Source of the DNA: Alsobacter ponti | GTDB taxonomy: Bacteria > Pseudomonadota > Alphaproteobacteria > Rhizobiales > Beijerinckiaceae | Length of the DNA: 64,000 nt | Direction of reading: 5' to 3' | Assembly (NCBI RefSeq): GCF_024294805.1 | Contig: NZ_JANCLU010000003.1 | Location: 235,222 to 299,221, forward strand | Part shown: positions 15,969-25,221 of the stretch, piece by piece | Layout: each line of letters begins with the position of its first letter | How positions within the stretch are numbered: position 1 is the stretch's first letter | Notes under the pieces: model-generated | The model's database searches: none | The model's input: only the letters and a program-made list of their open reading frames with translations | What the model was told of the DNA's origin: nothing | Program-made: the position numbers and the translations under genes

Positions 15969-18900
15969 TCAGTACTCCCACTCCGCCGCGCCGCCCACCG
16001 AGGTGCTGCCGTCGGCCCCGATCTGGCCGCGCAGCTTGAGGTGGCGCGTCACGTCGACATCGACGCCGATGCCGGTGTCGCGCGGGTCCGCCCCGGCCTT
16101 CACCCCTACCCGGACGTTGCGGTTGAGATAGCGCGCCGCGCCCACCGCCGGGCCGCCGCTCGCGCCGGAGGTGACGTCGAGGCTGTCGACGCCAAGCGAA
16201 CGGCGCAGCGCTTCGAAGCCGCCCGGCCCCGCGCCGCCGGCGAGCTGCGCCACCGTCTGCGCCAGTTGCAGGGCCTGCAGCCCGGTCAAACCGCCCGCCG
16301 CGCGCCCGAACAGGATGCGCGACAGCACCTCGTCCTGCGGCAGGCCGGGCTGCGAGGAGATCACGAAGGAAGGCTGCGTGGCCGGGCCGGTGATGCTGAT
16401 CTGCGCCGTCACTTCCGCCGCCTGGGTCTGGGCCAGGAAGTCCAGCGTCGGCGTGAGGTCGCCGGTGAAGGCGAGCCGCCCGCGCACGAGGTCGATGCGC
16501 TGGCCGGCGAGATCGATTTCGCCGCGCCGCAGCTCGAACGCGCCGACCGCGACCGGGTCGCGGCTGGTGCCGGTGAGACGCAGGCCGCCGCCCAGCTCGG
16601 CGTTCAGCCCCCGGCCGCGCACGAAGATGCGGTTCTGCGCGGAGATCGCCAGGTCGAAGCCGATGACGAACGGCGCCTGCGCCCGCGCCGCGCGCGCCTT
16701 GGCCAGCATGGCGAGCCGCTTCGCCGCTTCCGGGCCGGGCCGGATGTGGCGCGTGCCGGGCAGCGGCGCGAGGGTCTCCGGCAGCCGGTCCGGCACCGCC
16801 ACGTCCATCGCGATGATGTCGACGCGGCCGGACACGCGCGGCGTGCGCGCCACCGGCCCGGCGATCCGCAGGTCGAGGTTCGCGGTGGCCGAGACGACGT
16901 CGCTCGAAAGCACCTGGGCGCGCGTGCCGACGATGCGCAGGTCGGCCGGAAAGCCCGCCCCCGGGTCGACCTGCACGCGGCCGCTCGCCTGGAGGGTGCC
17001 GCCGTTGGCGGTCGTCGCCGTCAGCCGTTCCACGGAAATGGCTTCGCCCTGGGCGGCGAAGCGCCCCTCGATGCCCTGCAGCCGGATACCGACGAGCGCG
17101 TCGGTGAACGTGCCGCCTGACAGCGTCGCGGAGCCACCGAGCCGGGGCTTCGCCAGCGTGCCCGTGGCGGTGAGGTCAAGGCTCATGCGGCCGGTCACCT
17201 GCTGGCCGCCCGACGCCAGCATGGTGTTGAGCACGGCAAGATCGAGCGGCCCGCTCAGGCGCAAGTCCAGCGCCCCCGCGCCCAGCGGCGCGGAGCCGGT
17301 GGCCCGCAGCACGCCGATGCGGCCGAGCGCCAGCGAGGCGTCGACGGTGGCCCGCCCGCCGGCCAGCCGGCCGCTCGCCTTGAGCTCGCCCGGCGGCAGG
17401 CCGGCGTCGCGCGTGGCGCGGGCGGCCAGGCCGGCGACGGCGAGGCGATAATCGCCGGTCGGCGACGACGCCGGGCCGTTCAGCCCCACATGCGCGTCGG
17501 CCCGCCCTTCGAGCCCGAGGTCCGGCGCGACCAGCGAGGCGAGCGAGAGCGGAACGGCCTTGGCGTCGAGGGTCAGGGCGAGGTCGCGCCCGGCGCGGCC
17601 GGTCAGCTCGATGCGTCCGGTCCCCGCCTCCAGCACGAGGCCGTCCGTGGCGACCTCTCCCTTGTCGATGCGGATGGTCGCGGGCCGCTGCAGCGCGATG
17701 CGCGTCCCGTTGCGGCGGGCCGAGAAGGCGGCGAGCGTCACCGCGATGGGCGGGCCGGGCGCGACGCGGCCGGAGGCGTCGAGATCGAAGCCGAGCCCAC
17801 GCGCCGTCAGCGCCACGTCGCTGCCGCCCGCCCCGCCCCTGCTGGTGAGGCGAATGGTGTCGAAGCTCTGGCCCACCGCGACCAGACGCTCGACGGTCAC
17901 CGACGCGTCGAGCGCGAAGGCCCCGTAAATGTCCCGCGCCACGGCCTGCCCGTCGAGGCGGCGCAGCATCACGCCGCCGACCGCGAGGCGATCGGCCTTG
18001 GCGCGGGCGTCGACGTTCTGCCGTCCGCCATCCGCCGAGAGCGCCAGCTTGGCGTCCAGGGACCCCTTGGCGGGGACGAGGATGAGCGGCGCGATGTCGT
18101 CGAGATCGCCCGCCGTCACCGACAGCTCGCCCTGTGCGAGCCTGCGCGCGTCGAGCCGAACGGAGCCGGCCGCGCGCACCGAGCCCAGCGAGACGTCAAG
18201 CCCCTGCAAGGCGAGCCCGCCGTCGGCCCCGGCGAGGCGCGCCTGCCCGCGCAGCGTCTTGCCGTCGACGAGGCCGGAGGCCGAGATCGTGGCGTCGAGC
18301 GCGCCGGTCACGTCGCGCGCCGCGATCTCGACGGCGAGGCGCGGAACCGGGCGGCCCAGCATGCGCGCCTCGTCCAGCGTGAACCGGGCGGCGACGTCGG
18401 GCTTGCGCAGCGAACCCGTCAGCTTCGCCTCGCCGGCGGCGCGGCCCGACAGCCGCTCGTCGGCGCGGGCGAGGTCTGGGATGTCGAGGCGGGCGGTCAG
18501 GTCGGCGCGCTCCTCGGTCGCGCGGCCGTCGACCGACAATGTAATGTGCCGGCCCGCCAGCCGGAACGTCTCAAACGCGTAGCCGCCCGGCACGCGCGCC
18601 GCGACGCCCTGCACCCGCACCGAGCCGGCGAAGAGCGGGTCGAGGCGCGGGATGTCGAGAGAGAGGCCCGTCGCCTCGCCGTCGAGGTCGGCGCGGACGG
18701 TGTAGCGCGAGGGGTTGCCGTCGAGCCCCGCCTTCAGCCGCGCCGCGCCGCGCAGGTCGCGGCCCGCGACGCCCGAGAAGGCGGTGAGATCCGGCGCCGT
18801 GAGCTGCGCCTCGCCCTTCAATTCGCGCCGGCCGACACGACCGGCGAACTGCGCCTGCGCGGTCTCGGTCGCCACGCGCGCCTGCTCGAGGTCGAGCACG

Positions 18901-20258
18901 AAACCGGCGTCGAGCGCGCCCCGCGCCGCGATGTCGAGCCGCCCGCCCACCGCCCGCGCGAGCGCGGGATCGGCGAGCGCGACGCCGCGCGCGGCGAGGT
19001 CGAGCGTCAGGGCCGTCTTGCCGGGGCCGCCGCCGGCAGGCGGCGCCGCCGAGAACGTGCCCTCGACCGAGCCGAAGCGCCCGTCGGGACCGCTGAGGTC
19101 GGAGGCGGAGAGCCTGGCCTCGATGCGCGGCGCGGTCACCGGCCCGCGCGCCGAAGCATCGAGCACGAGGCGACCGATGGTCGCCGCGCCGGCGCGGGTC
19201 GTCGTTCCGTCGGTCGGCAAGGCGCGGATCGAGAGCGCGAGGTCGACGTCGCGGACCGGATCGACCGTGCCCGTCAGCGACAGCCGCGCGGTGCGCGAGG
19301 AGACTTCGAGACGTCGGACGGCGAGCGCGCCGTCGTCGCCAGCCAGCAGATCGCCGGCAAGCTGGGTCGTGCCGGCGAAGATGGGGCCGACCACGGGAGG
19401 CAGCAGGTTTTCGATGCGCGCGTCCAGCGCCAGTTGCACGCGCCGTCCGGCCGCCTCGCGGTTGACGGTGGCGCGCCCCTGCGCGCCGACATCGGGGCCG
19501 GAGTCGAAGTCGAGGCTCGCCGTCCAGCCGTCCAGCGGCCCCGAGCCGTCGGCCCGAAGGCGGATCGGCGGCGTGCCGGGCAGGTTGGCGAGGCGCGACA
19601 GCAGGCCGCCCGCCGGCTCGTCGAGATTGAGGCCGAGGTCGAGCTGTGTGGTCTGCGGCACATAGCCCAAAGCCACGGCGAACCGACCGGGTGCGTCGAG
19701 CCGGTTGGCGGTGATCTTCAGCGACAGCCCCTCGGCGGGGTTCCCGAGCACTGCGGACCCCTGCGCGGCGATCCGCGCGGCAGTGCCCAGCACCGGCTCG
19801 CCGAGGGCGAGCTCCTTCATGGCGAAAGCCCCGACCACGATCTTGACCGGAAGCTCGGGCAGGGCCGGCGCGTCGGCCGCCGCGGCGGCTGCCTCCTCCT
19901 CGGCGACCGGGCGCCGAGCAATGGTCATCCGGTCGATCTCGAGCGTGTCGATCTGCAGCCGGCGGGAGAACAACGCGGTGCGGCTCCAGACGAGGCGGGC
20001 GCGGTCGACCGAGAGCCAGACGCCCTCGCGGTCGGCGATGCGCACGTCGCGGATCACGGCGTCCGAGGACAATGCGCCCTCGACCTGGCCGATGGTGACG
20101 CGGTTCTCGGGCGTCGAGAGCGCCCAGGAGAGAATGCCCGCCAGCGTGCCCTGGTCGCTCTGCGCGCGGCCGGGCGAACCGGCCAGATAGGCCAGCGCGA
20201 CCGCCAGCACCGCGAGCGCCGCCAGCGAACCGGAGAGAATGCGCCGAAGCCGAGCCAT
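15969..20258 (-). CDS. tamB: Translocation and assembly module protein TamB (DUF490)
   Basis: The 1429-residue protein has one N-terminal membrane anchor (~10-28) followed by very long repetitive beta-rich AsmA/DUF490-like sequence. The conserved C-terminal TamB domain includes DEVLSRILFGRAAGGLTGLQALQLAQ and ends in EWEY. TamB spans the periplasm as a beta-taco groove and works with TamA in outer-membrane protein assembly or lipid transport. Its ATG overlaps the tamA stop (ATGA at 20258), so the two are translationally coupled. Confidence 0.93.
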   Translation of the reverse strand: MARLRRILSGSLAALAVLAVALAYLAGSPGRAQSDQGTLAGILSWALSTPENRVTIGQVEGALSSDAVIRDVRIADREGVWLSVDRARLVWSRTALFSRRLQIDTLEIDRMTIARRPVAEEEAAAAAADAPALPELPVKIVVGAFAMKELALGEPVLGTAARIAAQGSAVLGNPAEGLSLKITANRLDAPGRFAVALGYVPQTTQLDLGLNLDEPAGGLLSRLANLPGTPPIRLRADGSGPLDGWTASLDFDSGPDVGAQGRATVNREAAGRRVQLALDARIENLLPPVVGPIFAGTTQLAGDLLAGDDGALAVRRLEVSSRTARLSLTGTVDPVRDVDLALSIRALPTDGTTTRAGAATIGRLVLDASARGPVTAPRIEARLSASDLSGPDGRFGSVEGTFSAAPPAGGGPGKTALTLDLAARGVALADPALARAVGGRLDIAARGALDAGFVLDLEQARVATETAQAQFAGRVGRRELKGEAQLTAPDLTAFSGVAGRDLRGAARLKAGLDGNPSRYTVRADLDGEATGLSLDIPRLDPLFAGSVRVQGVAARVPGGYAFETFRLAGRHITLSVDGRATEERADLTARLDIPDLARADERLSGRAAGEAKLTGSLRKPDVAARFTLDEARMLGRPVPRLAVEIAARDVTGALDATISASGLVDGKTLRGQARLAGADGGLALQGLDVSLGSVRAAGSVRLDARRLAQGELSVTAGDLDDIAPLILVPAKGSLDAKLALSADGGRQNVDARAKADRLAVGGVMLRRLDGQAVARDIYGAFALDASVTVERLVAVGQSFDTIRLTSRGGAGGSDVALTARGLGFDLDASGRVAPGPPIAVTLAAFSARRNGTRIALQRPATIRIDKGEVATDGLVLEAGTGRIELTGRAGRDLALTLDAKAVPLSLASLVAPDLGLEGRADAHVGLNGPASSPTGDYRLAVAGLAARATRDAGLPPGELKASGRLAGGRATVDASLALGRIGVLRATGSAPLGAGALDLRLSGPLDLAVLNTMLASGGQQVTGRMSLDLTATGTLAKPRLGGSATLSGGTFTDALVGIRLQGIEGRFAAQGEAISVERLTATTANGGTLQASGRVQVDPGAGFPADLRIVGTRAQVLSSDVVSATANLDLRIAGPVARTPRVSGRVDIIAMDVAVPDRLPETLAPLPGTRHIRPGPEAAKRLAMLAKARAARAQAPFVIGFDLAISAQNRIFVRGRGLNAELGGGLRLTGTSRDPVAVGAFELRRGEIDLAGQRIDLVRGRLAFTGDLTPTLDFLAQTQAAEVTAQISITGPATQPSFVISSQPGLPQDEVLSRILFGRAAGGLTGLQALQLAQTVAQLAGGAGPGGFEALRRSLGVDSLDVTSGASGGPAVGAARYLNRNVRVGVKAGADPRDTGIGVDVDVTRHLKLRGQIGADGSTSVGGAAEWEY

Positions 20259-22234
20259 CAGAACGCCTGCCCCACGCCGATGTAGAGGGTGACGGGCCGG
20301 TCCCCGGCCCGCTTGTTCAGCGGAACCGCGACGTCCAGCCGGATCGGGCCGATGGGCGTATAGTAGCGCAGCCCGACGCCCGCGCCGATGCCGAGCGTTT
20401 CCTTGAAGTCCGGATAGCGGTTCTCGTAGGCCATGCCGGCGTCGACGAACGGCACGATGCCGATGGTGTCGGTGACCTTGATGCGGGCTTCCACCGAGCC
20501 GTCGAGCAGGCTGAGGCCGCCGGTCGGGTCGAGGCCGATGCGGGGGCTAAGGGACTGGTACTTGTAGCCGCGCACCGAGCCGCCGCCGCCGGCGTAGAAG
20601 CGGTAATTGGCAGGCACCGCGTCGATATCGGCCCCCAGCAGCGTGCCGAAGCCGACGCGGCCGGCGAGGATGATGTCGCTGTCCTCGTCGACGGACCAGT
20701 AGGCGGACGCCCCGGCGCGCCCGATGGTCATGTTCACGGTCGAGCCCAGGAACGAGGGATAGGGCGTCAGCGACGCGGTGGCGCGGATGCCGCGCGTCGG
20801 ATCGAGCGGACGGTCGGTGGAATCGTAGGTGACGGACACGGGCAGGCCGACCAGCGTGTAGTCGATCTGGCCCTGGACGTTGGAGGCCTGGCCTCGGTCG
20901 AACCGCAATCCGGCCTGCGCCGAGGTGAGGTCGGTCCAGCGATAGCGCAGGGCGAGATCGCCGCCGACGTGGCGCGCGACATAGGCGTCGGTGGATTCGC
21001 GGGCGAAGGCGGCGGAGGCGAGCAAGTCCGTGCGCGTTCCCCACAGGCCGGGCTTCATGAAGGTGAAGCCGAGCCGCCAGCCGAGATCCGCCCAGGTGAG
21101 GTCCTGGATGCTCTTCAGCGGCTCGCCGTCGTTGCGCGTCGCCTGGAACACCGAGCCCTCGAGGCGCAGCGTTTCCGCGCCGCCGAACAGGTTGCGATGC
21201 GTCCAGTAGGCGTTGAGCTGCGGCCCGTCGATGGTGGAATAGAGCGCCGAAGCGCCTACCGCCCGCATCTTGCGCTCGGTGAGTTCGACGAACACCGGCA
21301 GTTCGCCGTTGGCGTCGAGCTTGTCGGCTTCGCGGATGCGGATCGAACCCAGCGCCTCGACGCGGGCCAGCGACTTGCGGATCCCTGCCAGCTCCGCCGG
21401 CGAGTAGGGGTCGCCCTGCTCGGCGTAGATGAAGGAGCGCACCGGCGCGGGATCGACCGTGGTGAGCCCGCTCATCGTGATCGGGCCGAGCCGCGCCACC
21501 GGCCCCGGCGTCACCGTGAAGGTGACGTCCATGGCCCCGGCGGGATGGTCGACGACGGGCTCCAGGCGGCTGACCTTGGCGAAGGGGTGGGAGAGGTCGC
21601 GCAGGCGGTCGACCATGCGCGACTGCGCCGCGAGGATATCGGCCGAATGCGCCGGGTCGCCGGGATTGAGGCCGATCACGCGCTGCGGCATCTCGGCGGG
21701 CGGGAACGGCCCGCCGGTGCGCCCGTCGATCACCGCGATGCGGCGCAGCGTGAATTCCCGTCCCGTTTGAACGACGACGCGGACGGGAACCGGGGCGCGG
21801 TTGCGATAGGCCTCGGCGGCGCGCGGCGCGGCCGGGTTCGGGCCGCCTCCCAGGCGCAGCCGGACGCCGGCCACCTCGATCTCGACCGTCGCGTCGTAGT
21901 AACCCAGCCCCCACAGGGCGTCGAGCACGCGCGGCAGGTCGCTCTCTGCGAGGAAGACCAGCGCCTCGCCCCCGGCGGGCGCCTCGTTGCGCAGCTTGTA
22001 GAGGTTGGAGGCGTCCTTGACGGCCTGCTCGACGCCCTTGGCGTCCGCGCCGTCGATGGTGACCTCATAGGGCAGAGCCGCCGCCGACGGCGTTGGCGGC
22101 TTGTCGGAACCGAAGCCGAGGAAGCCGAGCAGATCGAGCGCTGCGGCGGGCCCGCTGGGCGGAGCGAAGACGAACGCGCCGGCCAACGCCAGCACCGTCA
22201 TACGCCTCACGCCCCTCCCGCACGCTTCGAACAT
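20258..22234 (-). CDS. tamA: Outer-membrane assembly protein TamA (BamA/Omp85 family)
   Basis: The 658-residue protein has a signal peptide (~12-33) and POTRA repeats (~55-310), with segments such as GDPAHSADILAAQSRMVDRL. The rest is a 16-strand Omp85 barrel with GGGGSVRGYKYQSLSPR, equivalent to the conserved VRGY loop, and a C-terminal aromatic ending (YIGVGQAF) as expected for BAM recognition. The ATG at 22234 has GGAGGGGGA directly upstream. An internal ATG at 22201, also with a G-rich site, would give a more standard signal peptide. Confidence 0.93.
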   Translation of the reverse strand: MFEACGRGVRRMTVLALAGAFVFAPPSGPAAALDLLGFLGFGSDKPPTPSAAALPYEVTIDGADAKGVEQAVKDASNLYKLRNEAPAGGEALVFLAESDLPRVLDALWGLGYYDATVEIEVAGVRLRLGGGPNPAAPRAAEAYRNRAPVPVRVVVQTGREFTLRRIAVIDGRTGGPFPPAEMPQRVIGLNPGDPAHSADILAAQSRMVDRLRDLSHPFAKVSRLEPVVDHPAGAMDVTFTVTPGPVARLGPITMSGLTTVDPAPVRSFIYAEQGDPYSPAELAGIRKSLARVEALGSIRIREADKLDANGELPVFVELTERKMRAVGASALYSTIDGPQLNAYWTHRNLFGGAETLRLEGSVFQATRNDGEPLKSIQDLTWADLGWRLGFTFMKPGLWGTRTDLLASAAFARESTDAYVARHVGGDLALRYRWTDLTSAQAGLRFDRGQASNVQGQIDYTLVGLPVSVTYDSTDRPLDPTRGIRATASLTPYPSFLGSTVNMTIGRAGASAYWSVDEDSDIILAGRVGFGTLLGADIDAVPANYRFYAGGGGSVRGYKYQSLSPRIGLDPTGGLSLLDGSVEARIKVTDTIGIVPFVDAGMAYENRYPDFKETLGIGAGVGLRYYTPIGPIRLDVAVPLNKRAGDRPVTLYIGVGQAF

Positions 22235-22405
22235 TCCCCCTCCATGCCGCCCGGCGCCGCCGCGTCGCGCCGGGTCGATGGGCCAAATACGCCGCCCATC
22301 GTCCGCACCGGCAAGGCGATCGTGTGGCGCGCCAGCCGGGATCGTGCGTCCGCCCGACTATAGCAGACGGGCAGGCCGAAGGTTCCTCAACCTTACCGGG
22401 AATGG

Positions 22406-23944
22406 TTAACGCGCGGGGGCCGGCGGTGGGGCGGGCGCATCCTCGGCGATGCGGTAGACGTCGTCCACGCGGCCTTCCGCCGCCTTGACCAGGCCCGGCG
22501 CGGGCGGGACGGCGGGCCGGCAGCCGAAGTGGAACAGGACGAAGGTGTCGAACACCCGCCCGGACGTGGGGGCGAGCGCGGCGTCGTCGCGCAGGACTTC
22601 GGTCACCTCGCGCGGCGTCAGCGCCTGCCAGGGCAGCACGAAGCGCCGCCATTCCGGCCGAACCTCGACCGGCTGCATGCCCCTGCCGGTGAACAGGAGG
22701 TGGACGAAGCTGCCGCGCTCCAGCACCGCCGCCGCCACGGCATGCTGGTAGGCGTGCGCCAGTTGCGGGCTGGCGGCTTTCGGCTCGCACACGTCGTCGA
22801 CGACGTGGCCGACGAGCACCCGGGACTGCGGCGGGATCGCCGCCAGCGTGCGGCGGACGTCGGCGAGGTCGTCGAGAAAGGCGTTCCACGGCCCCAGCAC
22901 GAGCGCCACCCGCGCCGCGATCAGCAGGGCGAAGGCGATGACAAGGCCGCGCGTGTCCGCCTGCGGCCGGCGCAGGCTCAGGGAGGCGACGGCCACGAAC
23001 GCGATATAGACGTGCACGCGCGCGTCGAGCAGGCTGCCCGGCCCGTAGGAGGTCGGCATCGCCAGTACGACGAGATAGGCGACGAGCAGCGCCGCGCTCA
23101 TGCGCGGGTCGAACCGGCACCCGCCGCGCCGGATGATCAGGAACAGCACGGCGGCGAGCCCCAGCATCGCCACCTGGTCCGAGAGCAGCGACACCGAGGC
23201 GAGAGGCGCGTAGAGCAGCGTCTTCAGGTTCTTCTCGACCGCGAAGCCGACCTTGGTTTCGAGCGGCTCGGAGGCGAGCAGCAGGACGAGGCCGGCGACG
23301 AAGAACGGCGCGACGGCGACGCCGCGCACGATGTCCGCCCAGCGCGGCCAGCGCAGGCGCGGGAAGGTCTCCATCAGCCCGATCAGGCCCACGGTGACGG
23401 CGAAGGCGACGAGATGCGCGAAGAACAGCAGCACCGCCATGACGTTGAACGCCACGAGGCGCATCGCGACCGGCCGGTCCCGCAGGCGCAGCCAGAGCGA
23501 CAGGCAAACCAGCCCCAGCCCCGCGCCGAGGGCGAAGTTGAACAGGCCGGTCGTCAGCAGCACGTTGTAGGAGAGCACCGGCACCGCGAGAATCGTCACC
23601 GGCGGGCGGCCGTGCAGCGTCGCGGAGAGCAGCCACGCCCCCGCCCCCATCAGCAGGATGTCGACGATCCACAGGCATCGCAGGAACGAGACCGGCGACA
23701 GAATGTCGCGCAAGAGCCAGTAGAGCGCGTCGATGCCGAGGTTCGGGATGACGCCCCAGTGAACCGCGTAGAACCGCAGCACCGGGTCGCCCGGCGCGGC
23801 GGACAACACCGAGAAACGCGCGGCGTGGTTAAAGAAATCCCACGAAAACGGCACTGGAAACCACAGGGCCGGCGCGGCGACGAGGGCCATTCCCGACCAG
23901 AAAACGAGCGCAATGCGGCGGTCGTCGGCAGTTGTGGTGTTCAA
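22406..23944 (-). CDS. Polytopic membrane protein of unknown function (glycosyltransferase-like)
   Basis: The 512-residue protein has about ten to twelve hydrophobic helices over residues ~10-350, then a soluble C-terminal domain. The first loop has FSWDFFNHAARFSVL, where an Asp follows helix 1, as in GT-C (GT39/GT87-type) lipid-linked sugar transferases. I cannot name a family. The start is TTG at 23944, with GAGGA about 9 bases upstream. It is divergent from a GT2-GtrA gene, which supports an envelope-glycan role. Confidence 0.7.
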   Translation of the reverse strand: MNTTTADDRRIALVFWSGMALVAAPALWFPVPFSWDFFNHAARFSVLSAAPGDPVLRFYAVHWGVIPNLGIDALYWLLRDILSPVSFLRCLWIVDILLMGAGAWLLSATLHGRPPVTILAVPVLSYNVLLTTGLFNFALGAGLGLVCLSLWLRLRDRPVAMRLVAFNVMAVLLFFAHLVAFAVTVGLIGLMETFPRLRWPRWADIVRGVAVAPFFVAGLVLLLASEPLETKVGFAVEKNLKTLLYAPLASVSLLSDQVAMLGLAAVLFLIIRRGGCRFDPRMSAALLVAYLVVLAMPTSYGPGSLLDARVHVYIAFVAVASLSLRRPQADTRGLVIAFALLIAARVALVLGPWNAFLDDLADVRRTLAAIPPQSRVLVGHVVDDVCEPKAASPQLAHAYQHAVAAAVLERGSFVHLLFTGRGMQPVEVRPEWRRFVLPWQALTPREVTEVLRDDAALAPTSGRVFDTFVLFHFGCRPAVPPAPGLVKAAEGRVDDVYRIAEDAPAPPPAPAR

Positions 23945-24084
23945 ACCGCAAGGTCCTCGGCGGGAGCCGGCGTGCTTCCCGCTTGACGCGGACGGCCGGG
24001 ACGGGTGGGACTTCGATGACTTAAACAGATAACATAAAGACTTTGCATCTAACCTGAGCCATCCCTCCGAGCTGGAGCTTCACA

Positions 24085-25221
24085 ATGCTGGTTGGCCACG
24101 CGCCGGTGAGCGTCATGTCAGGTACGACCACCCCGATGCTTCCCGCGCAAGTGTCGATCGTGGTGCCGATCCTGAACGAGCGCGACAATGTCGGCATCCT
24201 CGTCGACCGCCTGCGCGCGCTGCTGGACGGGCTGGCGTGGGAGATCGTGTTCGTCGACGACGACTCCAAGGACGGCACCGGCGGGGTGCTGCGCGAGCTG
24301 GCGCGGCAGGACCCCCGCGTGCGCGGCCTGCGGCGCGTCGGACGGCGCGGGCTCAGCTCCGCCTGCATCGAGGGCGTGCTGGCCACCTCCGCCCCCTACG
24401 TCGTCATCATGGACGGCGACCTGCAGCACGACGAAACGATCCTGCCGCGCATGGTCGCGGCGCTGCGCGGCGGCGCCGACCTCGTCGTCGGCAGCCGCTA
24501 CACCGGATCGGGCGGGGTCGGCGACTGGGACGCGCGGCGCGCCTGGATGAGCCGCTTCGCGACCCGCCTCTCGGCGATGGTCAACAAGTGCAACCTCAGC
24601 GACCCGATGAGCGGCTTCTTCGGGTTCACGCGCGAATTGTTCGACGAGGCGCTGCCGCGCCTGTCGGGGCTCGGCTTCAAGCTCCTGCTCGACATGTGCA
24701 GCTCGGTCGACCGCAAGCTCACCGTGGTCGAGGAGCCCTACGGGTTCCGCTCTCGCGCCCACGGCGAGAGCAAGCTCGACTCGCTGGTGGCGTGGGAATT
24801 CCTGATGCTGCTGGCCGACAAGAGCTTCGGCCGGGTGATCCCGGCGCGCTTCCTCGCCTTCATGCTGGTCGGCGGCTCCGGCGTCTTCGTCCACATGGCC
24901 GCGCTGTGGACGCTGCTGGCCGTGGCCGACCTGAGCTTCGCCGCCGCGCAGACCGGCGCGAGCTTCGTCGCCATGACGTCCAACTTCGCGCTCAACAACG
25001 CCCTCACCTACCGCGACCGCAGGCTGACAGGCCGCCGCCTCGTGCTCGGCCTGCTCAGCTTCTACGCCGTGTGCTCGGCCGGCACGGTCGCCAACGTGGG
25101 CGCGGCGTCGTACCTGTTCGGCACGGCGCAGCAATCGTGGTGGCTGTCGGGCTTCGCCGGCGTCGTCATCGGCTCGGTGTGGAACTACGCCATGACCTCC
25201 ATCTTCACCTGGCGCAAATGA
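24085..25221 (+). CDS. GT2 polyprenyl-phosphate glycosyltransferase fused to a GtrA domain
   Basis: The N-terminal part (~20-240) is a dolichol-phosphate-mannose-synthase-like GT2 domain, with VSIVVPILNERDNV, FVDDDSKDGT and the DxD-type MDGDLQHDE. The C-terminal part (~250-378) is a four-helix GtrA domain (FLAFMLVGGSGVFVHM, FALNNALTYRDRR). Such enzymes transfer a sugar to polyprenyl phosphate, and GtrA is thought to flip or channel the product. RBS GGAG lies before the ATG. Its stop overlaps the next start (ATGA, 25218-25221). Confidence 0.88.
   Translation: MLVGHAPVSVMSGTTTPMLPAQVSIVVPILNERDNVGILVDRLRALLDGLAWEIVFVDDDSKDGTGGVLRELARQDPRVRGLRRVGRRGLSSACIEGVLATSAPYVVIMDGDLQHDETILPRMVAALRGGADLVVGSRYTGSGGVGDWDARRAWMSRFATRLSAMVNKCNLSDPMSGFFGFTRELFDEALPRLSGLGFKLLLDMCSSVDRKLTVVEEPYGFRSRAHGESKLDSLVAWEFLMLLADKSFGRVIPARFLAFMLVGGSGVFVHMAALWTLLAVADLSFAAAQTGASFVAMTSNFALNNALTYRDRRLTGRRLVLGLLSFYAVCSAGTVANVGAASYLFGTAQQSWWLSGFAGVVIGSVWNYAMTSIFTWRK

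Noticed and set aside
17490-20285. A 931-residue open frame on the plus strand across tamB
   Set aside because: It is the antisense shadow of tamB; the composition is extremely Arg/Glu-rich and no domain is recognisable.
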